Shown piece after piece: positions 33,103 through 42,145 of a DNA stretch of 64,000 nt (the first letter of the stretch is position 1; each line of letters opens with the position of its first letter). Both the position numbers and the translations under genes were made by a program. A model generated the notes under the pieces. It searched no databases. It worked only from the letters and a program-made list of their open reading frames with translations, and was not told where the DNA came from. Source of the DNA: Colwellia psychrerythraea (GTDB lineage: Bacteria > Pseudomonadota > Gammaproteobacteria > Enterobacterales > Alteromonadaceae); assembly GCF_000764185.1 (NCBI RefSeq), contig NZ_JQEC01000042.1:62001-126000 (forward strand), given 5' to 3'.

Positions 33103-36100
33103 ATGAAACTTATCAGCCCCCAATTGCTGGCACTTTCTTCGATATTGTTAGGTTTAACTGGTTGTGGTTCAGACAATAAAGCAGAGCCCGAGCCAGTAGC
33201 AGCAATTCAGAAAATTTCAGGTGTTGCCGTCGATGGTTACTTAGCCATGGCAAAAGCGTGTATAGATTTAAACAATAACTTTCAGTGTGATGGCGACAGC
33301 GAGTATCAAGTACTTACTGACCAAGATGGTCGATTCGAAATAGTTGCTCCTGAGGAGTTAACTGTTAAAGCGCCATTACTAGTTACCACTTCGGCAGGTG
33401 TTAGCATCGATAGTGATTATCCAGAAAAAACTATTGAACAAGCCTATTACTTATTAAGTGATTATAAAAAGCCTGAAGTGGTTTCACCACTTACCACTCT
33501 CGTTTATGCAAAAATGCAGACTTTAGGTAATAAAACACAAGCTGAACAAGTGCTAGTACAGCAACTAGGTTTAATTGATAGCAGCATGCTTTATAGTGAT
33601 TTTGTCGCGGCAAAAAATGACCTAAACTTAACTACTGAGCAAAGAAAAAAATACAGTGACCTCCATACTTTGTCTCAAGTAATTACTGATATTATCGCCC
33701 AAGGTTTGGCGCAATCGACAAGCAATACTAGCGATGAAGAAAGACCTCAAGTAAGCAAGTTATTTACCGATAAATTAGCAGACTTACCCATTGAAGAGAT
33801 AAATGAGCAAGTCAATAATGCTATTAGCACAGGTGATGAAATCAACACACTTGCTGAACTTTTTTTACAAAACACACCAAGTTTAATTGTTTCAAAAAAC
33901 GAAGTTGATAACGGAAAAATTACCCCTGTTATTATTCCTGATCCAGTGACACCTGACCCAGTGACACCTGATCCAGTGACACCTGATCCAGTGACACCTG
34001 ACCCAGTGACACCTGACCCAGCGACACCTGACCCAGTGACGCCTGATCCAGTGACGCCTGACCCAGTGACACCTGATCCAGTGACGCCTGCCCCAGTTAC
34101 GCCACCAACAATAATGAATCCCTCAGCACCAACAAATGCTGTTGTTAACGATGCAGCCAATACATTTGGTTGGACTCTTGTTACTGGTTATAGCCAAATA
34201 AGTGACTATCAATACTCAAGTGACAACGGCACAAACTGGCATGATGTAAATGCTAATCCTCTGCTTTTAACGAACCAGTATTATCCAGCAGGAACAGTAC
34301 AAGTTCGAGTAAAAGCTGACAGTAAAACATCTCGTAATGCCGGTGCAATATTAGCGAGCAGTACCGCTTATTACTTAGTGCCCATCGCACCAAATAATGG
34401 CGCTGTCACTAACGGTGATGTTGGTACTAGCAGCACATTCGCCTTTGACCTGGTTCCTGACTTTAGCAAATTAAGCAATTATCAGTATTCAAGCGATAAT
34501 GGTAAAACTTGGCAAGCAGTAACTGTTAACCCAATCGTCTTAACAGAAAAGACCTATGCAATAAACCAAGTGCAAGTTAGGGTTACTAACAACCTAGCCG
34601 CAGGTAACCTTGCCGGTACCACGCTAAGTAACCAAGAAGCGTTTACTCCTAACCTAGGACCAGCACCAAAAGCCGTAACTATACAATATATGTATAAAAA
34701 TAATGGAATACGCTGGGAGATGTTAGGCCAATTTCCAGAAATTGAACATTATGAATATACCAACAACAAAGGCGTGACTTGGCAGGATGCCACCAGTAAA
34801 ACCCAACATGTCGGCCATCAAGCTTATGCAAGGGCTGATGTCGGCGTTCGGGTAAAAGAGCTTGCTAACGGTCAAGGTGCTGCCGCCGGTGAAATTAGTT
34901 GGGTTGCAGATAGCGATGATGATAGCCTTTTTGTCGCACTACCTTATACCTGGATGAATAAAGCGAAAGAGTCAGAGTCGTTAACAACTTACGGTAGCTG
35001 GAATACATCCGAGACTAGCTGTTTAATTGATCACAATGCTCCAACCCCAACTTACTGGATCAAAATTAATAGTAGCTATGGAAGCGATGCTGAAACAAAA
35101 ATTACTGAAGCGATAAATAAAAAAGCCTGTGGCATCAGTGATTGGCAATTATTATCTGAAAGCGAATTAATTACCCTAGCGCAAACTGAAGCTGATAGCG
35201 AACTTGCTGATTTTGAAGGTAGTTATGATAAATTTTTCACCAAAAATGACTCTGATCAGCTAATAATGATCAAAAATGCTGTAGTACAAGGAAGTTACAG
35301 CAGTTATGAATCAGCGGGTATTTTATTAAGATGGCAATATCCTGGTGCTAGCCAAGCGATTATTAAAATTAATGCGTTAGTAACTAAACTGCAAACTGAA
35401 ATTGCAAGTAATACCAGTGATTATGATACTGCCCGTTTAGATGCTGATGCACTTTTAGCTTCATACACTAGCGCAACCAGCGTTGCCAATTACCTTGCAA
35501 TAAATAATAACTTAGTGGCTAGCCAGACAAGCTTAACTACTGGCACTACATTAGTTAACGCGCAATTAGTCACCAGCACTAATGACATTAATAGCTTGTC
35601 ATTTTTAGCAAGCTTTGTCAGTCAAGATACTTTAGCAACTGCTGTAGAAAAACAAGCGGCACAAGCGGCAGTAACTTTGGCAACAACAGAGTTAACCAAG
35701 CAACAAAATAATGATGAACAATTAATTTCCTTGCAACAGCAATTAAGCCAATTAGAGCAAACCTTAATAAACATTAATGCAGCCTTAGCGAGTAAAACTG
35801 ATCTTGATAGCTCAACAGCAGCATTAACAACAGCACATGCTAGTTACCCAGCAGCTATAAATGCCCTAGGTGGTAGTGAGCAATACAACCTGGCAATGCA
35901 AGCAGCAACGAGCTGGTATCAAGTAAACGAGCAATTTACCTTAGCCAACAAGCAATTAAGTCAATACCAAAGTCTATTAAATGCATTACCATCGGCATTA
36001 CATGTTGATGCCTTAGCTGAGCTGACATTAACACAATCCAACCTTGATGCTGCAGTATTGCCATTTAGCGAGGCAGGCTTTATTAATGATCATCAAAGCA

Positions 36101-37752
36101 TTAAACAAGCATTTGAGACCGCATACCAAGCGGGATTTGTCACAACTGTCGCTGATGCTATGGTCGGTACACATTTTGCAAAACTCGATTTAGCGGGCCA
36201 TTATATGCCGACATCAGCCACGTTCCAACAAGGCTGGCGCTGTGTTACTGATCTTAGACACAACGATAAAGGCCGTATTTGGTCGCTAATGGAAAAAGGC
36301 ACTAGTGGTAGTATTGATAATGTCGCTTATGCCGGTGGTAGCGGACAAAATTTAACCGAAGCAGATGGTCTACAAGAACAATACAACAGCAATGCCATTT
36401 GTGGTTTTAGTGATTGGACTATCCCAACACCAGATCTATTAGCGTCATTAGCAACTGCTGATTACTCCGACAGTAAAAAAACCATCGATATTACGGCATT
36501 TCCTCATCATCAAGGAGCCTCTATTGAAGATTATTTTTATTGGAGTAATCAATCCGCATCATCAAATACCCAGCATGCCGCCTATGAATATTCGGGCACA
36601 GAAAGTGGATATTCTAATAACCGTAATATCAGTAATCAAGGTGACCAAAATTACTTAACCTTTGCTCGTTTATATCGCCAAAAACAGCAACAACTATTAG
36701 ACAATGATGGCAATGTCGTCACCGATATCGCAGATGCCTTTTGTGCTAAAGATCAATCAGGCCTCATTTGGCAGTTGCCAAAAACTGCAGATGTTAGTAG
36801 CCGTTATCAAACCGTCGCTAAAATCACTGGCCTTAACGATGATGGCACAGTTGAAAGCAATAATATTGCCAATGAACTAAATACTGCACCACAACCTTTA
36901 TGTGGAAAGACAAATTGGCAATTACCAACGTTGGCACAGTTACAATCACTATATACTAGCCCGCTGAACCATGATTTCTTTCAGCATTGGACTGTATCTA
37001 GTGATGATAGTAACGATAAAGATTATTATTTAGCTCGTGATATTGGGTCATATTCACGAAATCGTTGCTTGTCACTAAATGGTAGCGAGAATAGCTCAAG
37101 CTGTAGTCGTAAAAGTTATAATGGTGCGCCGCCTTATCAATATACTTACATGATGATAAGTGAACCAACTAAGGCTGCACCAGCTGCTCCAACGAATGGT
37201 GTAGTCGTTGATAGCGCCGATATTAACAGCTTTGGTTGGGATTATGTCAGCGGCTTCCCGACCCCAAGCGACTATCAATACACGATTGATGGTGGGATTA
37301 AATGGTACGATGTTAGCAACAATCCACAAGCACTTAACGATGCAAAGATAGCTATTGGTGACATGCAGGTTCGAATTAAAGCCCAACCAACTGAATATTT
37401 TCCGACGGGCGAAGCATTACAAGCGCAGCAAGAATATATTTCCCAAAGTGGCTGTATCGGTTATCAGGATAATGGCCTTTGTTATACTATAGTTAATGAA
37501 GGGAAAACACATGATGACGCTATAGCACATTGTCTAAGCTTAGGCGCAGCACTTATTTCAAAAGATACCAGTATTGATTGGACTGCAATGGAAGCGGGCT
37601 TAAGTATGGACAGAAGCTTACAATATTGGCTTAAAGAAAAAGATTCATGGCCCAGTTATGCCTACTCAATTAGAGTTAGTAGCGGTGTATGGAATGTTGA
37701 TTATGCTAGTAAAAATGTCAGCACCAACCAAGGCTTTATATGTGTTAAATAG
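33103..37752 (+). CDS. Giant surface lipoprotein with DUF1566 (Lcl) domains and C-type-lectin-like end
   Basis: The 1549-residue protein begins with a lipoprotein signal peptide (lipobox LTGC, Cys at about 21). An N-terminal module (about 35-265: VDGYLAMAKACIDLNNNFQCDG...PLTTLVYAK) resembles that of the lipoprotein at 53882. A (VTPDP)n linker (about 283-327) leads to tandem beta-sandwich repeats (about 335-425, 427-512, 515-600), each with the YQYSSDNGxxW motif, and one more near 1363-1445. DUF1566/Lcl motifs with CG-x-x-x-W-x-(L/I)P/S recur three times (about 677, 1100, 1267), separated by a helical region. The last 105 residues (CIGYQDNGLCYTI...HCLSLGAAL...YWL...GFICVK) look like a C-type-lectin fold. 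It is probably a surface adhesin. The Fur-like box upstream suggests iron control. Confidence 0.75.
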   Translation: MKLISPQLLALSSILLGLTGCGSDNKAEPEPVAAIQKISGVAVDGYLAMAKACIDLNNNFQCDGDSEYQVLTDQDGRFEIVAPEELTVKAPLLVTTSAGVSIDSDYPEKTIEQAYYLLSDYKKPEVVSPLTTLVYAKMQTLGNKTQAEQVLVQQLGLIDSSMLYSDFVAAKNDLNLTTEQRKKYSDLHTLSQVITDIIAQGLAQSTSNTSDEERPQVSKLFTDKLADLPIEEINEQVNNAISTGDEINTLAELFLQNTPSLIVSKNEVDNGKITPVIIPDPVTPDPVTPDPVTPDPVTPDPVTPDPATPDPVTPDPVTPDPVTPDPVTPAPVTPPTIMNPSAPTNAVVNDAANTFGWTLVTGYSQISDYQYSSDNGTNWHDVNANPLLLTNQYYPAGTVQVRVKADSKTSRNAGAILASSTAYYLVPIAPNNGAVTNGDVGTSSTFAFDLVPDFSKLSNYQYSSDNGKTWQAVTVNPIVLTEKTYAINQVQVRVTNNLAAGNLAGTTLSNQEAFTPNLGPAPKAVTIQYMYKNNGIRWEMLGQFPEIEHYEYTNNKGVTWQDATSKTQHVGHQAYARADVGVRVKELANGQGAAAGEISWVADSDDDSLFVALPYTWMNKAKESESLTTYGSWNTSETSCLIDHNAPTPTYWIKINSSYGSDAETKITEAINKKACGISDWQLLSESELITLAQTEADSELADFEGSYDKFFTKNDSDQLIMIKNAVVQGSYSSYESAGILLRWQYPGASQAIIKINALVTKLQTEIASNTSDYDTARLDADALLASYTSATSVANYLAINNNLVASQTSLTTGTTLVNAQLVTSTNDINSLSFLASFVSQDTLATAVEKQAAQAAVTLATTELTKQQNNDEQLISLQQQLSQLEQTLININAALASKTDLDSSTAALTTAHASYPAAINALGGSEQYNLAMQAATSWYQVNEQFTLANKQLSQYQSLLNALPSALHVDALAELTLTQSNLDAAVLPFSEAGFINDHQSIKQAFETAYQAGFVTTVADAMVGTHFAKLDLAGHYMPTSATFQQGWRCVTDLRHNDKGRIWSLMEKGTSGSIDNVAYAGGSGQNLTEADGLQEQYNSNAICGFSDWTIPTPDLLASLATADYSDSKKTIDITAFPHHQGASIEDYFYWSNQSASSNTQHAAYEYSGTESGYSNNRNISNQGDQNYLTFARLYRQKQQQLLDNDGNVVTDIADAFCAKDQSGLIWQLPKTADVSSRYQTVAKITGLNDDGTVESNNIANELNTAPQPLCGKTNWQLPTLAQLQSLYTSPLNHDFFQHWTVSSDDSNDKDYYLARDIGSYSRNRCLSLNGSENSSSCSRKSYNGAPPYQYTYMMISEPTKAAPAAPTNGVVVDSADINSFGWDYVSGFPTPSDYQYTIDGGIKWYDVSNNPQALNDAKIAIGDMQVRIKAQPTEYFPTGEALQAQQEYISQSGCIGYQDNGLCYTIVNEGKTHDDAIAHCLSLGAALISKDTSIDWTAMEAGLSMDRSLQYWLKEKDSWPSYAYSIRVSSGVWNVDYASKNVSTNQGFICVK
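33941..34096 (+). repeat. Tandem 15-bp repeats encoding PVTPD
   Basis: A run of about ten 15-bp units (CCAGTGACACCTGA and near copies) encodes a (PDPVT)n linker in the large lipoprotein. The near-identity of units makes it prone to slippage and length change without frame loss. Confidence 0.9.
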
Positions 37753-37770
37753 CAGCCTTACTGGTTAATA

Positions 37771-37799
37771 AAAAAACCTCGACTGGTTCGAGGTTTTTT
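37771..37799 (+). terminator. Rho-independent terminator of the large lipoprotein gene
   Basis: AAAAAACCTCGA (37771-37782) pairs with TCGAGGTTTTTT (37788-37799) around CTGGT, 18 bases past the stop at 37752. The arm ends in a T-run on the plus strand. Confidence 0.9.
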
Positions 37800-37851
37800 A
37801 TTACCTAAACTTAATCGAAATCAGCTTAAACCAACAAAAGTCCTGATACAA

Positions 37852-37874
37852 AAAACCGACGTTTAGTCGGTTTT
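37852..37874 (-). terminator. Rho-independent terminator of the long minus-strand operon
   Basis: AAAACCGAC (37852-37860) pairs with GTCGGTTTT (37866-37874) around GTTTA, with a T-run on the minus strand. It lies 29 bases past the end of the outer-membrane protein gene at 37903 and can serve both directions. Confidence 0.85.
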
Positions 37875-37902
37875 ATATTATTAGCTTATTTGCAATAAAT
37901 AA

Positions 37903-38787
37903 CTAAAAAACAAAGTGCCAATAAATACCTGCATGGCGGGCATCAAACGCCACTTCACCTGTGTTAGTGTCTAGAACCTGCTGTGGGTTAGTAATATTGC
38001 TAGTCACATCGGCTTTATAATCAATAAATACCGCTCTAAATTCCACCTTACTGTGCCATTGTGGTAACTGATAAACCAGTGAGGCCAAATAACCTGTCGC
38101 AGTACTAAAATCAGCTTGTGTGTTAATGACTAAATCATCATCGGTGCGTGTTTGTCCATCAATGAGTCCTTGTGCCTGTGGCATTAACATTTCAGGGAAT
38201 TCGTTAAATACTCGTAATTCAGTATCTTCTTCACTTCGTGCCGATTTTACCAAAAGCGGTGTAGATTGCTCATCTAACTTAATATTAAGGTGACTAACAA
38301 GCCCTAAGCCAAGCTGCAAAGTATCGGTAAGTTGGTAGTAAGGGATAAGCTCCAGTTCAAGACGAGTAAATTTTATATCAGGATCACTAATACGATCCCA
38401 ATGATAAGCACCGTTTAACTGAATGCTAAAACGCTCATCTATTATATAATTTGCACCTAGCCCTAATACGGCAAAGCCGCCCGTTTTAAGTTTTTCACTG
38501 TAGCTAACTCCAGTTACCTGCTCTCCATCTCGACTATAAGTCACCTCGGTATCACCAAGGGCTATGGTATCTCCACCATTAGTGACACCAGCAAAAATTG
38601 ACCATGAGAACTTCTCTTGATATGAAAAATCGTCCATTGAAAGGTTTTTATTTGAAGCGCTTTGCAGTTGATACGTTTTTGCTTGAACCGCACTTGGATT
38701 AGCAATTGTTAACCCTAAGGTAATGGCGAATGCTAACGGGGTTAATGTTAATGGCGATAACTTAATTGCCGTTTGTTGCTTGTTCAT
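37903..38787 (-). CDS. Outer-membrane beta-barrel protein, last gene of the ApbE module
   Basis: This 294-residue protein has a signal peptide (about 1-35, ending AVQAK) and alternating amphipathic strands (for example FAVLGLGANYIIDERFSIQLNGAYHW and LELELIPYYQLTDTLQLGLGLVSHL). It ends in an aromatic strand (GIYWHFVF), as in small outer-membrane barrels. I recognise no specific family; it resembles an 8-stranded OmpA/OmpW-like barrel. The start overlaps the stop of the ApbE-like gene (TAATG), so it belongs to the same transcript. A role as a surface or channel component of the neighbouring module is inference. Confidence 0.65.
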   Translation of the reverse strand: MNKQQTAIKLSPLTLTPLAFAITLGLTIANPSAVQAKTYQLQSASNKNLSMDDFSYQEKFSWSIFAGVTNGGDTIALGDTEVTYSRDGEQVTGVSYSEKLKTGGFAVLGLGANYIIDERFSIQLNGAYHWDRISDPDIKFTRLELELIPYYQLTDTLQLGLGLVSHLNIKLDEQSTPLLVKSARSEEDTELRVFNEFPEMLMPQAQGLIDGQTRTDDDLVINTQADFSTATGYLASLVYQLPQWHSKVEFRAVFIDYKADVTSNITNPQQVLDTNTGEVAFDARHAGIYWHFVF

Positions 38788-39686
38788 TAAATTTTTTCCT
38801 TGAGACTGTTATTAAAACAGACTGAATTTGATAAAAACTCAATATCTTGATGAAAGCCCATTGCTTCATCAATAAATATTGCTTTGATATATTGTTGAGC
38901 AAAACTGCCCTTTAATAGGTTTGGCTCAATACTTAGTGCCGTACTAAATACACCACTGGTAAGGACACTTTGGCTCAACACAGAAACAGCGAGTACTTGC
39001 TGGGCAACACCTTGACCCGCCAAAATATGTGAGCTTTGCTCACAACCAAAAGAAAACTTTCTATGATAATGACCCGAACTAGCTAATGCCTGATCAGTCA
39101 GAGAAATACTGCCACAAATTTTGTCTGCAACTTTAGGGTGCTGAATCGCGACGCGAAAAGCGCTGTTATCCGGCTTACAGCCCCAAGAAATAATATCGCC
39201 ACCAAAATTTATTAAGCCCGCCGTTATGCCCTGTTTTTTGCATAACGCCATAGCAAGATCAACACTGTATTCTTTAACCACGCCACCCAAATCAAACTGA
39301 GTATTACTGTCATTAAACTGTAAAAAATTACCACTCACTTGCCAACTAGCCAATCCCATAGCCTCTTGGTATTTGGTAAATAACTGCGACTTAGTTAACT
39401 GCGGCATGTGCGCGGCTGCTTTTTTAATGGTACCAATGCAAATATCAAATATACCTTGGCTTGCTTGTGATAACTCATGCACGCGAGTAAAAATGGCTAA
39501 GCTATCAGGCTCAAGATGAACTTGCGATAAGGCGCGATTATTCACCACTTGATTTAACCAAGAGTCAGGCTGATAAAAGTTATATTTTTTCTCTAACGCC
39601 AACGTTTGTTTTTGTACATCCCTAGCGACTTTATCAGCATGTTTTTTATCACTCGCCACTAACAACAATTGGCAGTTAACCGTCAT
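38787..39686 (-). CDS. ApbE-like FAD:protein FMN transferase (degenerate motifs)
   Basis: The protein (299 residues from the ATG at 39686) aligns with ApbE flavin transferases, which attach FMN to Thr or Ser of exported redox proteins. Conserved landmarks are FDLGGVVKEYSVDLA, GLINFGGDIISWG, RVAIQHP, and ASSGHYHRKF. However the usual HIIDPRTG is HILAGQG, and the Mg-binding Asp in AD-A-(L)-(S/A)-TAL is replaced (SGVFSTAL), so activity is uncertain. The open frame continues upstream of the ATG with an ApbE-like N-terminus (YSWQFNA before MTVNCQLLL) to a TGA, with no usual start codon. Either a rare codon is used, or the N-terminus is damaged. No signal peptide is seen on this start. It sits 58 bases after the DUF3570 gene and overlaps the outer-membrane protein gene. 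Confidence 0.75.
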   Translation of the reverse strand: MTVNCQLLLVASDKKHADKVARDVQKQTLALEKKYNFYQPDSWLNQVVNNRALSQVHLEPDSLAIFTRVHELSQASQGIFDICIGTIKKAAAHMPQLTKSQLFTKYQEAMGLASWQVSGNFLQFNDSNTQFDLGGVVKEYSVDLAMALCKKQGITAGLINFGGDIISWGCKPDNSAFRVAIQHPKVADKICGSISLTDQALASSGHYHRKFSFGCEQSSHILAGQGVAQQVLAVSVLSQSVLTSGVFSTALSIEPNLLKGSFAQQYIKAIFIDEAMGFHQDIEFLSNSVCFNNSLKEKI

Positions 39687-39744
39687 CGCATTAAACTGCC
39701 AACTATAAATTTGCTTTTGCTTGGAAGAAACTACCGCTTGATGA

Positions 39745-40944
39745 CTAGAAACGATAATTCACTCCCAATACTGCCCAGCTAGCCGCAAATTGATTGGTTT
39801 GTTGATAGCGGTTTACCGATAAATCAAGCTGCCATTCATTATTTACTTGATAGCTGACGGTTAAACCATAGGTATCAGCGGAGAAATCACCTAAGCGAGT
39901 ATCATTACTCCCTTCACCACTGGCAGAGAAATAAGGCTCTTTGACATTTGGGTTAAGATAAAAATCTGCTTGGCTTTGCTGGTAGCGAACATATTCAGGT
40001 GTAATAAATAAACCATCAAACACTTCAAAACTTAAACTTGCACTGACAGTATGTGATTTTATACTCCAACTATCTTGATAATAGCGGTAACTAAACTGCC
40101 CAGTAAGCCATGACCAAAATTGTGTTGAATAACTCAATTTAGTGCCATAACCGTTGCGCACATCAGGTCTGCTATCGGCGGCTAAAAAATATTCATCATC
40201 GGTGATGATGTTATCTTCGTTAAGGTCTATACCGCGTAAAATAGTTAAATAATGATTACTTAAATAACCATTATCATGGTTAAAAAACAGTTTTAAATCA
40301 AAAATACTGGTCGGGGATAATACTTGCGTAAGACCTGTTTCAAAGTTAATCACTTGTATTTTTTCCTCAGTACGACTTTGATAACCGGTGCCAAACACCA
40401 AGGTCTCATCATTCAAATAAGCTAAACCTATATTAACTGAGCGATTCTTCCCTTTATCTAAAAACATCAAATACGAGGCGGAAACACTATTACTTTTGTA
40501 ATCACTCTCTTTTGAATGAGCTAAACCAAAAGACCATTCATTTCGATAACTATCACGAACGGTTAACGAAGCTGCTGCTGACTTCCTGGTATCTTCTAAT
40601 GGCACTCTTTTTATTTGGTACTGACTAACATCATGGGCGTAGCCGAGTAAGGTTTCATCGGTCATAGCTTGCCCTTGTTCAAGCTCAGTGCCTGAAAGTC
40701 CAGTTGTGTTCGCTATTTGCCAAGTCGGAGATGCACCTGTTACCGAATCATAACCCAGTGATAAGTCCAAACTATAATCGACACCAAAATCTAGTTTTAA
40801 TGCCAGTGAGGTATCAGCAACTTTAATACGATCGTCATCTTCTTGATATTGCATTTGATGTAATGACAATACTTGCTCTGCTTGCGCTAAACCAGCGCTA
40901 ATCGCGGTACAACCCAGTACACTGATTTTAATTTTTTTATTCAT
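39745..40944 (-). CDS. DUF3570-like outer-membrane beta-barrel protein
   Basis: The 399-residue protein has a signal peptide (about 1-22, ending AQA) and a sequence of repeating amphipathic strands throughout, ending with NYRF, a typical C-terminal barrel strand. Features such as HQMQYQEDDDRIKVADTSLALKLDFG near the N-terminus and the many aromatic-rich strands match the DUF3570 group. Such genes are, as I recall, often adjacent to DUF4266 and ApbE genes. It may be the outer-membrane conduit of this module. It is 35 bases after the DUF4266 gene. The family name comes from pattern and context, not from a search. Confidence 0.7.
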   Translation of the reverse strand: MNKKIKISVLGCTAISAGLAQAEQVLSLHQMQYQEDDDRIKVADTSLALKLDFGVDYSLDLSLGYDSVTGASPTWQIANTTGLSGTELEQGQAMTDETLLGYAHDVSQYQIKRVPLEDTRKSAAASLTVRDSYRNEWSFGLAHSKESDYKSNSVSASYLMFLDKGKNRSVNIGLAYLNDETLVFGTGYQSRTEEKIQVINFETGLTQVLSPTSIFDLKLFFNHDNGYLSNHYLTILRGIDLNEDNIITDDEYFLAADSRPDVRNGYGTKLSYSTQFWSWLTGQFSYRYYQDSWSIKSHTVSASLSFEVFDGLFITPEYVRYQQSQADFYLNPNVKEPYFSASGEGSNDTRLGDFSADTYGLTVSYQVNNEWQLDLSVNRYQQTNQFAASWAVLGVNYRF

Positions 40945-40979
40945 AACTTCTCTCTTCGCTCGTTGTAAATAAATGCACT

Positions 40980-41600
40980 TTATTTACAACCACAACCACC
41001 ACCAGCAACACCATCGCCGCCAAGCGTGGCCGCTTTTGAAATATATATTTTACTAGAAAACTTTTTCATCACGGGTGCAACACCGCCCGGCAACATAACT
41101 GGCTCAGCTAATTTAGCTTTTTGCCAAGGTTTCACTTCTTTGTCGATAAACCAATCATCAATCCAAGTAAAACCTTTATTTAGCCATTGCCCTGCTGGGC
41201 TAACCGACGGTGGTGGCTTTTGATCTATTGCCACTAATGTCAACAAAGGTTTAATCTGCTTAGCTGATCCTTCTGAATTTCCATTGGTGTTCGTCTTTTC
41301 AGCCAAGGTAGTTTTTGCCAACGATTGACCTTGTCCGCTTCCATGTTTCCTACCTTGATTGGTGTGTTGATCAGATGTGGGATACTGATTTGTTGCACTA
41401 GTACGGCCCTTAGTTTTGTATTTTTTCACCACCCGAGCATTACTTGTTGCTTGACTACTTTCTTGGGCAAGGGCATAACTGGATTCTTCGCTGATCACTT
41501 GTTTATCAGCTGTCAGTACCGCTAGTTTTTCTGCAGCAATAACTTGCCCTGAAAAAACCAGTACTACAGCGCTGATTACCAGGTTAATAACCAAATTCAC
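40980..41600 (-). CDS. DUF4266-like exported protein with GGGCGCK tail
   Basis: This 206-residue protein has a GTG start at 41600 overlapping the thioredoxin stop (GTGA), with a signal peptide (about 1-22, VINLVISAVVLVFSGQVIA). The middle is low-complexity, charged and Ser/Thr-rich. The C-terminal 60 residues contain a WIDDWFIDKEVKPWQKAKLA segment and the terminal motif AATLGGDGVAGGGCGCK. The Gly/Cys terminal signature is characteristic of DUF4266 proteins. The tail with two Cys could bind metal, be oxidised by the neighbouring thioredoxin-like protein, or be a processing or modification site. Function unknown. It is the second gene of the five-gene module after tadG. Confidence 0.65.
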   Translation of the reverse strand: MNLVINLVISAVVLVFSGQVIAAEKLAVLTADKQVISEESSYALAQESSQATSNARVVKKYKTKGRTSATNQYPTSDQHTNQGRKHGSGQGQSLAKTTLAEKTNTNGNSEGSAKQIKPLLTLVAIDQKPPPSVSPAGQWLNKGFTWIDDWFIDKEVKPWQKAKLAEPVMLPGGVAPVMKKFSSKIYISKAATLGGDGVAGGGCGCK

Positions 41601-42145
41601 TTAAGCGCTCCCAATTGGGTTAAATCCTGCTTGATGACCTCGCCAATTTGCGGGATAGCACCAAACCTAATGCCCAAAACTTTATTATGTTGAATGTAAT
41701 ACAAGGCTGGCATACCAATAGGTTCAAAAACACCAATCACTTGCTGACTTTGATCGTCGATAACACGGAACGATAACCCTATTTCTTTTAAAAACTTTGT
41801 TCCTACTTCAACATCTTCATCAACTTGTATACCAACAAACTCCACGCTTTCACCTTTTAGCTCTTTTGACAAATGATCAACTTCAGGTAGTTCTATGCGA
41901 CAAGAAACACACCAAGAGGCAAAAAAATCAACCATAGTAATTTTTTCGGGATCTAATGCTAATTTATTTGCCAACTCTTCAGGTAAACTATCACCGCGCT
42001 GCAATGCTTGTGCAGTGCCTGTCATGGCAAGTAACATAGTTAAACTAAGTAATACCGCCATAGTGCCTTTGAAAATTTTATCTACCGGTAATTGGGTCAA
42101 ATATTGCTTATTGGGGAAATATCTAGTGTTCATCTGGGGCCTCAT
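41597..42145 (-). CDS. TlpA/thioredoxin-like exported disulfide protein
   Basis: The 182-residue protein has an N-terminal membrane segment (about 27-48, GTMAVLLSLTMLLAMTGTAQA) and a thioredoxin fold. The active site is CVSC in DFFASWCVSCRIELPEV, and the cis-Pro region is GMPALYYI. The WCVSC motif is typical of reducing TlpA/DsbD-C-like or TrbB-like proteins. It should act in the periplasm, and a substrate with Cys residues (the GGGCGCK protein next door) is a plausible partner. Its ATG overlaps the tadG stop by one base (TAATG), so it is translated from the same mRNA as the pilus genes. Confidence 0.85.
   Translation of the reverse strand: MRPQMNTRYFPNKQYLTQLPVDKIFKGTMAVLLSLTMLLAMTGTAQALQRGDSLPEELANKLALDPEKITMVDFFASWCVSCRIELPEVDHLSKELKGESVEFVGIQVDEDVEVGTKFLKEIGLSFRVIDDQSQQVIGVFEPIGMPALYYIQHNKVLGIRFGAIPQIGEVIKQDLTQLGALK

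Noticed and set aside
33747..34160. Minus-strand ORF with (GVTGSG)n repeats
   Set aside because: It is the antisense shadow of the (VTPDP)n repeat coding region in the large lipoprotein, with no ribosome site.
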